This document shows positions 22,093 to 32,937 of a stretch of 64,000 nt of DNA, piece by piece. Both the position numbers and the translations under genes were made by a program. The stretch is taken from the NCBI GenBank assembly GCA_016169945.1, contig JADLSH010000355.1, forward strand, positions 1,173,501 through 1,237,500. Direction: 5' to 3'. Each line of letters begins with the position of its first letter. The stretch's first letter is position 1. The notes under the pieces are model-generated. The model was not told where the DNA came from and made no database searches. It worked only from the letters and a program-made list of their open reading frames with translations. The DNA comes from Trachythela sp. YZ-2020. Taxonomy: Eukaryota; Cnidaria; Anthozoa; Malacalcyonacea; Clavulariidae.

Positions 22093-22245
22093 GAAACAGC
22101 ACATGTTCTGCCTCGTACCCAGGCGTCTCCAGAGCATTATTTAGAAATTAGCTATGATGCGTCGCCTCAGTTGCAATACTTCATGTATTCCTCTTATATA
22201 GCCTGCCGCAAACTGAGAGCGCCTGGGTACGAGGCAGGCACATGT
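22093..22245. mobile_element. Foldback MITE in the RPLP1 / 22302 gene intergenic region
   Basis: 'tgcctcgtacccaggcg' near 22109 and its exact inverse 'cgcctgggtacgaggca' near 22223 bound about 145 bp. It lies directly upstream of the start codon at 22302, so it may be part of the promoter region. Confidence 0.8.
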
Positions 22246-22301
22246 TTATAAAATTGAAAATCGCCAAAATAGGGCGCATTTTATAGAAGCAGATCCTCCA
22301 G

Positions 22302-25300
22302 ATGGAAGAGGATATAAAAGCGTTGCGATGTGCAGCCAATGGGGGCGAGATTTGCAGCATTCTCGCGCGGATCAGAGAGAATTTACACGATATGGACGAT
22401 ATGGTCTTATGCGATCGGTATATTGCTCAAGGACTCATAGAAGTTTTGCGAGGTAACGGTGGTTTGACGCAAATATATTTTAAATAGAAATTTAGAGCCA
22501 AGACCAATTTCTATATTAGCAATCTCGGTTTGAATATAATCCTAGCGCCAATCCTTATTCTATTCCTAAACCTAACCTTATATAAAACCATTGCCCATTT
22601 ATCTAATCCTAATTCGGTAATTCACTAATTCCTAACCCTAATCCTACCCTTAATCCTAAACCCTAATCCTAAGCTTAATACTAACTCTAATACCTTAATC
22701 ATTACCCAAACCTGTCCAACCCGCAACCTTTGGGACCACACCAAAGGTGGCAGATTCAGTTCCCGCTACGGTGAAGAAATTTTTCAGCTTGCCAGGTGTG
22801 AAGCCACTCAGGGTAACGTCATCTAATATAACTCACCCAAGTTTTAATCCCATAATCATTAGACTGAAATAATTCTATATTGATCATTTCAGATCTATCT
22901 GCTTCCAACGACATTGATGTGTGTTCGAGTGCTTTGAGTCTCATAACGAGGCTCGTTACGGACAATCAAGATGTAAAACCAAAACTGTGCAAACCAATGG
23001 GTTATCTCCAACAACTTACTAAACTTTGCTCTCCATTTGAAGGCAGTGGTATGATTATACTGTATATAAAAGTTTCATTTACCATATATTGATTTGCAGA
23101 ATGAGTTAGTTTTATTAGTGGTTGTCAGCCTGTTATTATATTTTGTTTTGGTCATAGTGTTGCCTCTCATTGGGCAGTTTACACGAGACTGTAACAAAGT
23201 CAAATTGAAACAGTTTTGTTCTAGTGATAATTTGTTGTCTCTAGTCACAGTTGCTTACATGAGCAATTCAAGGAATTGCTCAGACTGGTTTGACGTCATC
23301 CTGCTAGCTGAACCAGTAATGCACAATCGCAGATAAGATACAAGCAACATTAATTGGGGATTGAATTTTCAAAATATGCAAAAGAATTCAGAGCCATTCC
23401 AATGTGATTGTTCAGTCCTGCTATTAGTATATTTAGCATCATTTTAGCTGTCTATAACACCGAATTATATTAACAGTTATTGGCCACACCTGTGTAACTA
23501 CCGTCGTGTGCAACTAAGGACTAACGCCTACAGATAAAAACATTGTTTATTCTCACGTGAAACTTCAATGTTTGTAACGAACATTTGAAGGTTTCAGTTC
23601 ACTCAGCCAATCAGTGTATAAGCTAGTTGAACATGATTGGCTGACCAGATTAATACCTGTCAAACGCTCTTGACAAACATGAATGTTTCATGTGAGAATA
23701 GACATTGTTTTTATTTGCGACTGTTCATCCTTAGATGAAAACAATGGTATATATAATCTGTCACCATAACAACATCCCATATTGTAGGTAAAGATGACAA
23801 GAGAGCACACCTGGAGCTACACAATCAAGCAGTCACTCTCATAAAAACACTCGTACTGAATTCAGAATGCATGCCTGAAGTAGCTAGCATCGATCTCATT
23901 GGACAAATGATCAAACTTTGCGGGATATTTTTTGACGACTCTCGGCACACCAATTGTTGCCATAGCAACATAGGATACCCTACGAAGGCTACATCGTATT
24001 TTCATGATCTTGCTCACGGCCGAAAACTTATTGGCAAGATCCGAGAAATGTTACCTGAGGCGAGCAGGAAAGTTGTTGAGGCATACAAAGGTAAAGGTAG
24101 GTTGGACACCATGGTCACTGTGGGTATGGTACAGTGTCTATTTTGGTCGGTTGGTTAGTTAGCTGGTCATTTGGTTGGTTGGTTGGTCTGTCAGTTGTTT
24201 AGTCGTTTGGTCAGTCAGTTAGTTGGTCTGTCAGGTGTCAGTCGGTTGTCTGTCAGTTGGTCAGTCAGTTGATCTGTTGGTTGTTCAGTCGGTTGATTGG
24301 TTGATCAGTCAGTTGGTCTGTCAGTTGGTCAAGTCAGATCAGCCAACTTGACTGATCAACTGACTGATCGGTTGGTCAGTTGGTTGATCAGTCGGTTGGT
24401 CTGTCGGTTAGTTGGTTTGGTGGTCATTTAGTTGGTCAGTCGGTCAATCAGTCTGGCCGCTGGCAGACAGTCGGTTGGTCAGACAGCCAGTGAGAGTGAG
24501 TCAGCCGATCAGTCAGTTGTCAGGTTAATTGGTAAATGGGCCGGTTCATTCAGTATGACAATCTGCACCATGTGACACTGCAAGCTTTGCCATCATATTT
24601 CGTTTTATTTACTTGCAAGGAGAAATTTTTGAAAATGACGCGAACGTTTGTGTGCTATCTGTGGACCTCTACGACACAACGACTGACCAGGATATTGTGA
24701 TCAGAGAAGAATTAATCAAAGAAAATATGGCATGGCCACAATTTTTATCACCGGAGAAAGAAGCGAAAATATTTGCGAAAAACAAGGTATACCTTTGTTT
24801 TAAACTTTACAGTTCAATTTGAGGATATTCTAAGCTTCTACTGACAGTATGTACGTACTTCAAACAAATCTTAAACTGGGAACATTGGTCTGAGTTATAT
24901 TAGAGACGAGTGTTCCATCAGGACACATCATCCGTCTGATGGATCATCCATCTTAGTGTAAACACAAGACTAACTATCCAGACGAACTAGCTAGAATGGC
25001 GTGATCTATACTGACAATGGTTCTGGGATCATGTCTGATATTTCCTCAGTTCGTCTAATGCCGTATTTATACACACATAAACGGATCATCCGTCAAGACA
25101 AAACTACTCACGCAAGTTTGCCTGAGTAGACGAGTGCTGCACCGGAATCGCAGGGCCCAATTCCTGCCAGAGGACCTAGTGTTGCATTTTTTTTCGCCGT
25201 TCTTTGGTTAGGTAAAATTGTATATATATATATATCACTTGATTTATTATCCACAGTGAACTAGGCACTAGGATGTTTTTTTTTTTGACCGGTCTGTTTC

Positions 25301-28300
25301 TTTTTTTTTTTTTTTTTCCCCAAGTCTAGTGTATCAATCAATTTATTTATTCTTTAAATTACAATTATAGAAATAAATAATATATGTGAAACAAACGAGA
25401 GAGAGAGAAAGAAAGTGAGAGTATGCTGGAAGCACTCTTCTCACATGTGAGGCAAAGTTATAATAAGACAACTGCATATTGCAGGAATCAAAGTTTGGTC
25501 ACAGAGGTGAAAGGCACATGCCGCTAACCACTGTGACACCAACGCCTCATGGCAGAAAAATAAACGTGCATGGATAAGTAGAATGTAACTTTACTTAGGG
25601 CAAGGAAGAGGATGTCTGGGCGGACGTTACAGTGACAAGCGTAATCGATGGCGGACATTTTTGGGCTCAAGTCGGAGGAGAAATTGTTGACGAAAAACTA
25701 GGAGATATAAGACTTACTCTTCAGCAGGAGGTAAGTATTTTTAGTGATGAGTGTCTCAAACGTGAGGTCCAGTGTAGGTAGTATTCTACAATAAGCTGCC
25801 GTGGTTTCTGTCTGAACTACCTGAAAAAGATATCTCAAACGTGGTGGTCCAGTGTAGGTAGTATTCTACAATAAGCTGCCGTGGTTTGTGTCTGAACTAC
25901 CTGAAAAGATATCTCAAACGTGGAGGTCCAGTGTAGGTAGTATTCTACAATAAGCTGCCGTGGTTTGTGTCTGAACTACCTGAAAATGATATCTCAAACG
26001 TGGAGGTCCAGTGTAGGTAGTATTCTACAATAAGCTGCCGTGGTTTCTGTCTGAACTACCTGAAAAAGATATCTCAAACGTGGAGGTCCAGTGTAGGTAG
26101 TATTCTACAATAAGCTGCCGTGGTTTCTGTCTGAACTACCTGAAAAAATATCTCAAACGGGAGGTCTAGTGTAGGTAGTATTCTACAATAAGCTGTCGTG
26201 GTTTCTGTCTGGATTACCTGAAAAGATATGTCAAACGTGGAGGGACAGTGTAGGTAGTATTCTTCAATAAGCTGTCGTTGTTTCTGTCTGAATTACCTGA
26301 AAAGATGTCTCAAACGTGGAGGGACAGCGTAGTTAGTGCCACCAACACGGCGATACCACAACTCGTGTGTGCAAGTATTATCGTGCGTATATACAAATTT
26401 ATTTATGTCAACCAAGGATCAAGTCAAATTTACAAATGCCCCAGAGGTTGGCGAACTAGTTTGCTGTAAAACAATGGTGGGAGGACATCAAGACATTTAC
26501 CGCGGCAAAGTTTTGCAAGTTTTACCCACCCAGGACGAAATCATGTTGGAACTGTTTGCTGTTGACCACGGTTTCAAAAATGTTGCCTCGATGGATCGTG
26601 TTACTCGGATAACACCCTTGGGTAGAAAGGAGCCATTTCAGGTAAATTATTCCTGCCAACCGTTCTTTCCTTTTCGAAATACTTCTGTAGTTAAACTTTT
26701 GTGTTTTTCTCAAATTTATTTCAGAGTTCATCCCTTCTTGTGTATCGTCTTCATGTAACTCGATCTCTTACATCATCTTCCGTAAGCCCAATCTCTTCCA
26801 CAATCTTCTTAATTGCATCATTCCATCTTATCCTTTGTCTTCCTCTAGATCTTTTTCCTTTACAGCATTTTTCCATCCTCACTTAGCTAATTTTCTCGTC
26901 TCTTCTACTTTCTTGATTATGTTTTCTACTCCAGCTCTTCTTCTAATCGTTAGATACAAGGTCCTGTCACACGAATTTTTGCTGTAACTTGCAACACAAT
27001 TTCGGACACAGAGCGATGTTAGGTAAAAAGTATATTCGCAGAGAAATTGTGAGCATGAATCTCGTTTTACTTTGCCGATATTTTTCTTGCTAAACATGCC
27101 CAGAAGGCAACAAAGAAATGAATGAGAATGATAATATCGGTGAAGTGAAACGTGGGCTATGTTAACCGTTTTTCTATGCGTACATTTCCACATAACATGC
27201 ATGCTTTATGCAGAAATTGCGTTGCAAGTTGCTGCAAAAATTGGGCCGTGTAACATGGCCCGTATACTGGCAAAAATAATCGAAACATGTTCCGATTCTT
27301 TTTCTTTAAACACGTAGGCTTGTCTGTGCTGTTTGACCGGTGTACAACCTCCCACTTCTGATGTTAAAGTGCTGGTTAATGCTGCGGGTAAGACAATAAA
27401 CTAAAATCTCAAAGCTTTCGAAGGACTATGAACGATTGTTTTTTTCTTAACTGAACTCATTTTATTCACCGCAGCTGCTCTTAGGAACCTCGCGTATCAA
27501 AGCAATGCTAGTCGCTTGCAAATTCTGGATAAAAATGGCGTCGATGTTCTGTTGAAGGTAACCTTTTTCAACTGTTTAATAAGAGACAATTAACGGCAAT
27601 AAAAAACTAATCCTTCAACTCTATGTTAGCTGTGCTCCGTATCCACTTACTGGATTCTGTGTTTTCGTTTTTAGCTTGTCGTTCTTCCAGACAAAGACGT
27701 ACGGAAACAAGCGATTGGTGCAATACTGAACTTGAGTATTAATTTCAAAACGAGAGCCAGAATCGGACTTCTTGGTGGTATTAAAATATTGTTAGGTATG
27801 GAGACAGCTCTATCAGTTCTAAACTGTTATCCTAGCGGTCCAATAAGGGCAATCACTTATTGTTCCAGTGTTACTACAGGAGGAAACCTAAAGTAAACTA
27901 ACTCTATTTAAGCTGGATAGCCCTATCAGTTCTAAGCTGTTCTCCCTAGAGGTCCAGTAAGTGCCATCTCTTCTTGGACCAGTGTTACTACAGGAGGAAA
28001 CCAGAGTACCTGGAGAAAACCTGCGGTGTTCAGAAGAGTCATATTGGAAGGACTCTTCTCACAATTATAATCAGACAACTGCATATTGTAGGAATGGAAA
28101 CCCGCGGTCACTGAGATGAAAGACACGTGCAGTAACCACTTTGCTACCAACGCCACTGAGATTATGTTTGTATTTTTTCTCCTAGATTTGATTCATAACG
28201 ATTTCAAGCAAGAAACTGAGCTGTTATATCTCGCTATTGGAGCTCTGCGAAATGTAATGCTTGACTCGCCTGTCAACAGAGGTCGGTGTGCCGAAGCGGA

Positions 28301-31300
28301 CGGATTACTCATTTTAACAAATGTTTACTTCACTTGTACAAGTAACGATGTAAAACAACAATGCTTGGGAGCTTTGAAAAACCTCGTTGGAAGTTCGTGG
28401 TAAAAGTCTTTATCGTTTCTTAGAAAGGAACCGGTTTCTTCTCCGAACTCGTAGTCCGTCTATAAGTTGAAAAAAGTGATATTTTTCTTAATTCAGGTAT
28501 TTATTAATGGGAAATGGCGTCGACCTTCGCAGTGTTGTTGATGAAAATAGAATGGTGAGCCTCGACTTTCTGTGACCAGTTAACCCTCCGTATGGTGTGG
28601 TCAATTACAACAATCCATTGTTCTTTTTAGAAACCGTTTTCTCTGTCAGCTGTTATGACTCCAGCGAAACTACCCCCAGTTCAGCGAAGGTGAGAATGAA
28701 TTGGCGAGAAGATGACTTATGTCTTACTGGATCTCTTGGAAGAACAGTTTAGAACTGATAGAACTATCCAGTATAAATGAAGTTAGTTTAGTTTAGGTTT
28801 CCTCTTGTAGTAACACTGGGGCAATAAAGGATGACTCTTACTGGACCTCTAGGAAGAACAGTTTAGAACTGATAGAGCTATCCAGTATAAATAAAGCTTA
28901 TTTAGTTTAATTAACCTTGACCGACATCAGATCTTTGTTTCTTGACAGAACTAAACATCTTCGACCAGGAGAAGTTGAGCCACAGCCTATAGAGAAAGCT
29001 CTCCCATCTCACGTGATCAAGCCATCGTCCAATCAGGATGCAGAAAGTGGTCAAAGTCAAGATGAATATACAGACGGTGATACGGATGGGGAGGAGAGAT
29101 TGTTGTGTCCTTCGCCTACGTCACCTTATGAGCCGCTTAGCGAGGTGAAGCACTGATCTCATAAATGACTGGATAGGTTTTCCAGTTGACCACCGTCTGC
29201 TGCACGATAGTGCTTAGTGAAATTTTTCAATTTCTTTTTGTAGCTGAGTCACGAAGTTGGAAGTTTTTACGTTCGAGGTCAAGCCATGCCTTTCAATGAG
29301 GACGACACACACGAGTTCAGGTATAGAAAGGGCTCATGGTAGAGTTTCAAATAGAAAGAGGAAAAAATTGTACAGGGTGTGCACAAAATATATTCTGATT
29401 AATTTCGTGTGTTACAGACACTGCAAAGAAGCTAAAGGTCTTTCCTCAGCAGTTATAGCAAGGTGAATAACTTAAAAGCTGTCGTAGTTTGTGTCTAAAT
29501 TACCTGAAAAAATTGAATGATCGAAGGACCTTCACGCGAAACGGCGAAGTATATTTAATCTTTTTTACGTAGTTCAGACACAAACCAGGACACTGAACCA
29601 CAACGTTTAAATTTGAAGGTTCTGTGCATCGCTCATAAGATTAATATTGTCATGGTTTCAGGCCAGCATGTGCGTTCTTAAATGCCGGTAAAGGAGGAAC
29701 AGTGTACTTGGGAGTGACGAAAACTGACGTCGTTTATGGAGTTGAAATTTCACGAAAACAAGTGAGTTCATTATTTTGTTTATTTTGCATTTTAACTCAA
29801 TTGAAATCACCTCGTGTGAAATGAAAAGCTTGTCAACACTGTTGCACAGTGGTCAGTATACTGTATGTCGATATCTTTCAAGTCAACGAGTCCCAGGGCT
29901 TGATTTGTCCAGTTGTCCAATAATTTCGCGTCAATCCCATGTGAGAAAAGTGCTGCGTGCTGTTTGACTGTAACAAATATTGCACTCGACCAATAAGAGT
30001 TGCGTCTTACTGGAGCTCAAGGCCAGGAAAAATAATTTAGAAATAATAGAGCTATCAAGTATAAATAGAGTTATTTTCGTTTAGGTTTCCTCCTGTAGTA
30101 ATGCTGGATCAACAAGGAATGACTCTTACTGGACCTCTAGGAAGAACAGTTTAGAACTGATAGAGTTATCCAGTATAAATATAGTTAGTTTAGTTTAGGT
30201 TTCCTCCTGTAGTAACACTGGGTCAATAAGACATGGCCCTTACAGGACCTTCATGGAATACAATTTAGAATTAATAGAGCTATCCAGTATAAATAGAGTT
30301 ATTTAAGTCCATGCTTACTTCGTAGATTCTGAAGGCCTGTTATATATCTTCTTAGAGAGATCGTTTACGTTGTGGCGTTGATGAAATGTTGGGCGAATTT
30401 AAACCTGCAGTGAGATATGACAAATATCAGGTAAATAGCCTCATCAATGAAGTGTTAGAGACACAGTGGTTAGTGCATGTGTCTTTCATCTCTGTGACCG
30501 GGGTTTGATTCCTGCAATATGCAGTTGTCTGATTATAATTTCACCTCAGTCACATGTGAGAAGAGTGCTTCCAGTTTGACTCTACCAAACACCGCAGGTT
30601 TTCTCCGGTTTCCTCCTGTAGTAACACTGGACTAATAAGAGATGATCCTTTCAGGGAAAACAGTTTCTGTATAATTTTTTAAATGTTTCTGTATACTATA
30701 GGTAAATTTTGTCCCAGTGGCAGAAGAGGGGAGCGGTCAAAATATAAGGTAGAATGTCTGAACTATTTCCCGAATTCCTTAGGCAAATATCTCTGTTAGC
30801 ACTAGATTACTCAACAGATAGAACGGTGGACTAGATTCCCAGACCCGATGTTTCGAAAGTATTCTAAGTGTTTGTAATATTTTTTAGGAGAAATATTGAA
30901 ATTATTCCTGATGTTTTTGTAATCGAAGTAACTTTCAGCAAGTGTTCAGGAACCGTTTATACTACAAACAAACACAGGTATGAAATATTGGATCAGTAAA
31001 GCATTCGTTAATGGTTATACTCAATCGTAATTTATCTAATATCTTTTGTATAGATGCTATTTTCGTTGTGGAAATGCGAACAGCGAGGTATTCTAGTATT
31101 TCCTTTTCTTGAAATGTCACGCGCTCTGTACGGGTGCCAGATATGGCCCGTTATATCAATGAGTCAAGTCTGCTACTGTAGATCAAGGGTGGGGATGTAC
31201 CTCGGTTGGGTAACAACCCTGCTCTGACTCGATATGTTTGAAAACTCATGTAAGTAGTAGAGTGGTGGGCAGCTCGCAATTTAGCCATTTCAATCGTACA

Positions 31301-32937
31301 AAAAAAGCGTCGATATTTTAGGGCCGATCGGCAGTTCGACGGCAGTTCGACGGCAGTTCGACGGCAGTTCGACGGCAGTTCGACGGCAGTTCGACGGCAG
31401 TTCGACGGCAGTTCGACGGCAGTTCGACGGCAGTTCGACGGCAGTTCGACGGCAGTTCGACGGCAGTTCGACGGCAATTTTGTTGTCCCATAATGACGAT
31501 TTTGAAGATGCATGTTGATTTTGAAGATGACGATTTGAAGATGCATGTTGATAACGAACGGATTATATTTGAAATCTGATATATTATTGTATTATATGTA
31601 TATTCACTTGTTGTTACTGTCTTTGATAGTTTCTTTTACAGTATATAGTAGGTAATAAGTGTTTGATAACCATTGGCAAAAAATTGCCGTCGATAATTTC
31701 ATCTTCGCCGGCATTATCGGCGGCCGAAAATTGCGAGGACTGGGTTGGTTCTCTTCTGTGCTTCAAGGGTTCTCGCTTCAACACGATCATGCTTGAGATC
31801 CGTCCATTGCATGCAATTCAGTGTTTTTATCCCGCGGTTACTCCGGTTTTCGTCTCTCACCAAAACGTACCCCTCCCTCCCTCCCTCCCTCCCACCCACC
31901 TTAGCTGTGCTCCGTGAATCCGTGATCAGACACGAGTCGTGCGGTGACGCGGCACGAGACGCCCTAGTAACATTCACGCGCCCTAATTTTGCGCCTTTCT
32001 TTTAACAGTACTCGATTCAGGACGTGAGAAAATGGGTGATACGTGAACAAGAGACATTTTATAACGACCAGATAGATATGTACGTACCAAACATGCACTA
32101 TATATATATATATATATAAAATCCTCAATACCAAACATATAGCAGAGCAAATATAATTGTTTAAATTTTAAAATGGAAACTGGATTCAGTGAACAAAATC
32201 GCCCGAAGATCGTCTCGAACGAGGTATATTGATCCTATAAAGACCCGAAACTTATTGAAAATGTTTCTCAATCTTGTTGCTAAGGCAAACGTTCCTTAGG
32301 AAGGCATTTTTCTTCTAGCGCTGGAAAACCCGATAGCCCATTATTATTAAAGGAATTTTGCATTAAGTTTGTGCCATTAAGGTTTTGAGGAACAAAAACT
32401 ATAACTGCAAAATTAGGACCAATATCCCTAACAGGTTTGGTTATATTTTATGCATGAAAACATTTCTCATTTGGGTGAGAACTTCCTCTAAAGGTCAGGT
32501 ATACAAATCTAAGACCAATATCCCTAAAACACGAAGTAATATTTTATGCATGGCGAAATTATCAGAAATGCATTCTAGAAATAGATAACTGAAGTGAAAT
32601 AATGGATTAAAAAGACCGAAACTTGCCATTTATCTTACAAATCTTATAAGATAATCTTATATTTTTCTTCCTGAAAAAATTATTGAGATATCTTAAGAGA
32701 AGGCCTTTCACTAACTTCCTGACGAAGGACTTTTGCTCGAAACATCGAATTTCAGGTAGTTCAGACACAAACCACTGCAGCTTAATGCTATAAATACGAC
32801 TGTTAATTCAAATCAGTCAAAAATCATCCCATTTGTACAGATAAAAACTCTCATCTTATCATGTTTTTTTTCCTTTTTGCAGTCTGAGAAGAGAACTGTC
32901 TGCTGCGAGACAAAAGCTGGGAACAGATGGACTTTAA
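22302..32937 (+). CDS. ARM - Tudor - ARM - Schlafen (AlbA_2) fusion protein
   Basis: Twenty-two exons join in phase to 842 residues: 22302-22452, 22893-23048, 23788-24090, 24620-24786, 25599-25730, 26417-26641, 27318-27387, 27475-27557, 27675-27795, 28186-28399, 28497-28554, 28631-28689, 28949-29144, 29244-29320, 29418-29462, 29662-29761, 30356-30430, 30702-30748, 30888-30977, 31054-31087, 32009-32079 and 32883-32937. Residues 1-160 are armadillo-like helices. Residues 165-245 resemble the end of an extended Tudor domain (VDLYDTTTDQDIVI), and 260-378 hold a Tudor domain (GGHFWAQ, YRGKVLQV, LFAVDHG). Residues 385-560 are armadillo repeats (AALRNLAYQS, AIGAILNLS, AIGALRNVM), 561-645 an acidic linker and 646-842 a Schlafen-type AlbA_2 domain (NEDDTHEFRHCKEAKG, ACAFLNAGKGGTVYLGV). 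Expected roles are PIWI/methylarginine binding and RNA cleavage, by inference. Confidence 0.85.
23516..23750. mobile_element. MITE family C, copy 2
   Basis: Shares 'cattgttt...ttctcacgtgaaac', 'catttgaaggtttcagt', 'agccaatca' and 'gactgttcatccttagatg' with copy 1 at 21608-21966. Internal arms 'tattctcacgtgaaac' and 'gtttcatgtgagaata' pair. It lies in intron 2 of the ARM-Tudor-Schlafen gene. Confidence 0.75.
24140..24535. repeat. Degenerate (TTGGTCAG)n repeat
   Basis: Roughly 390 bp of units such as 'ttggtcagtcagttggtctg', with a short inverted stretch near 24330-24365 ('cagttggtcaagtc', 'gacttgactgatcaactg' type). It occupies most of intron 3 of the ARM-Tudor-Schlafen gene. Confidence 0.85.
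24895..25200. repeat. MITE family B copy followed by a SINE family 2 copy
   Basis: 24895-25115 shares 'actatccagacgaactagct', 'gacaatggttctggg' and 'gtatttatac' with the other family B copies. From about 25132 it abuts a plus-orientation SINE family 2 fragment ('gctgcaccggaatcgcaggg', 'attcctgccagagg'). Confidence 0.7.
25420..25555 (-). repeat. SINE family 1 head, minus orientation
   Basis: Recognised by 'ggaagcactcttctcacatg', 'aactgcatattgcagg' and 'ctaaccactgtgacaccaac'. It lies in intron 4 of the ARM-Tudor-Schlafen gene. Confidence 0.85.
25750..26330. repeat. 80-bp minisatellite, about 7 units
   Basis: Seven units of 76-81 bp show the same consensus as the array at 2262-2660 ('ggtccagtgtaggtagtat', 'tctgaactacctgaaaa', 'atctcaaacgtgg'). 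It ends about 85 bp before exon 6 of the ARM-Tudor-Schlafen gene. Confidence 0.9.
27795..28156 (-). repeat. SINE family 1, two monomers and head, minus orientation
   Basis: Two inverted monomers ('agttctaaactgtt', 'ttactacaggaggaaacc') lead into the inverted head ('aactgcatattgtagg', 'gtaaccactttgctacc'). It fills most of intron 9, directly between the exon 9 donor and the exon 10 acceptor. Confidence 0.85.
28715..28912 (+). repeat. SINE family 1 tail monomers
   Basis: Two monomers with 'agaacagtttagaactgata' and 'ctatccagtataaat', without a head. They lie in intron 12 of the ARM-Tudor-Schlafen gene. Confidence 0.8.
29187..29222 (-). repeat. Copy 2 of the dispersed core of about 34 bp
   Basis: The minus strand reads 'tttcactaagcactatcg' then 'cagacggtggtc'. 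It lies 22 bp before exon 14, the first Schlafen exon, so it overlaps the branch-point region of intron 13. Confidence 0.75.
29990..30660 (+). repeat. SINE family 1 monomers, then a separate head
   Basis: Three monomers (about 29990-30310) precede exon 17. A separate copy with head ('cacagtggttagtgcatgtg', 'ggggtttgattcctgc') and a partial monomer lies at about 30452-30665 in intron 17. Confidence 0.8.
31330..31475. repeat. 11-bp minisatellite, about 13 units
   Basis: Perfect head-to-tail units of 'cggcagttcga' fill 145 bp of intron 20 of the ARM-Tudor-Schlafen gene. Units are essentially identical, which suggests recent expansion. Each contains a TCGA palindrome and two CpG sites. Confidence 0.95.

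Noticed and set aside
31330..31475. Regular repeats suggesting a CRISPR array
   Set aside because: The 11-bp units are directly adjacent with no spacers, and the context is a eukaryotic intron.
32719..32765. Second hammerhead candidate (CTGACGA ... CGAAAC)
   Set aside because: Stem II does not pair and the stem I register fails next to the cleavage site. It matches instead the tail of the repeat that also seeds the 80-bp satellite.
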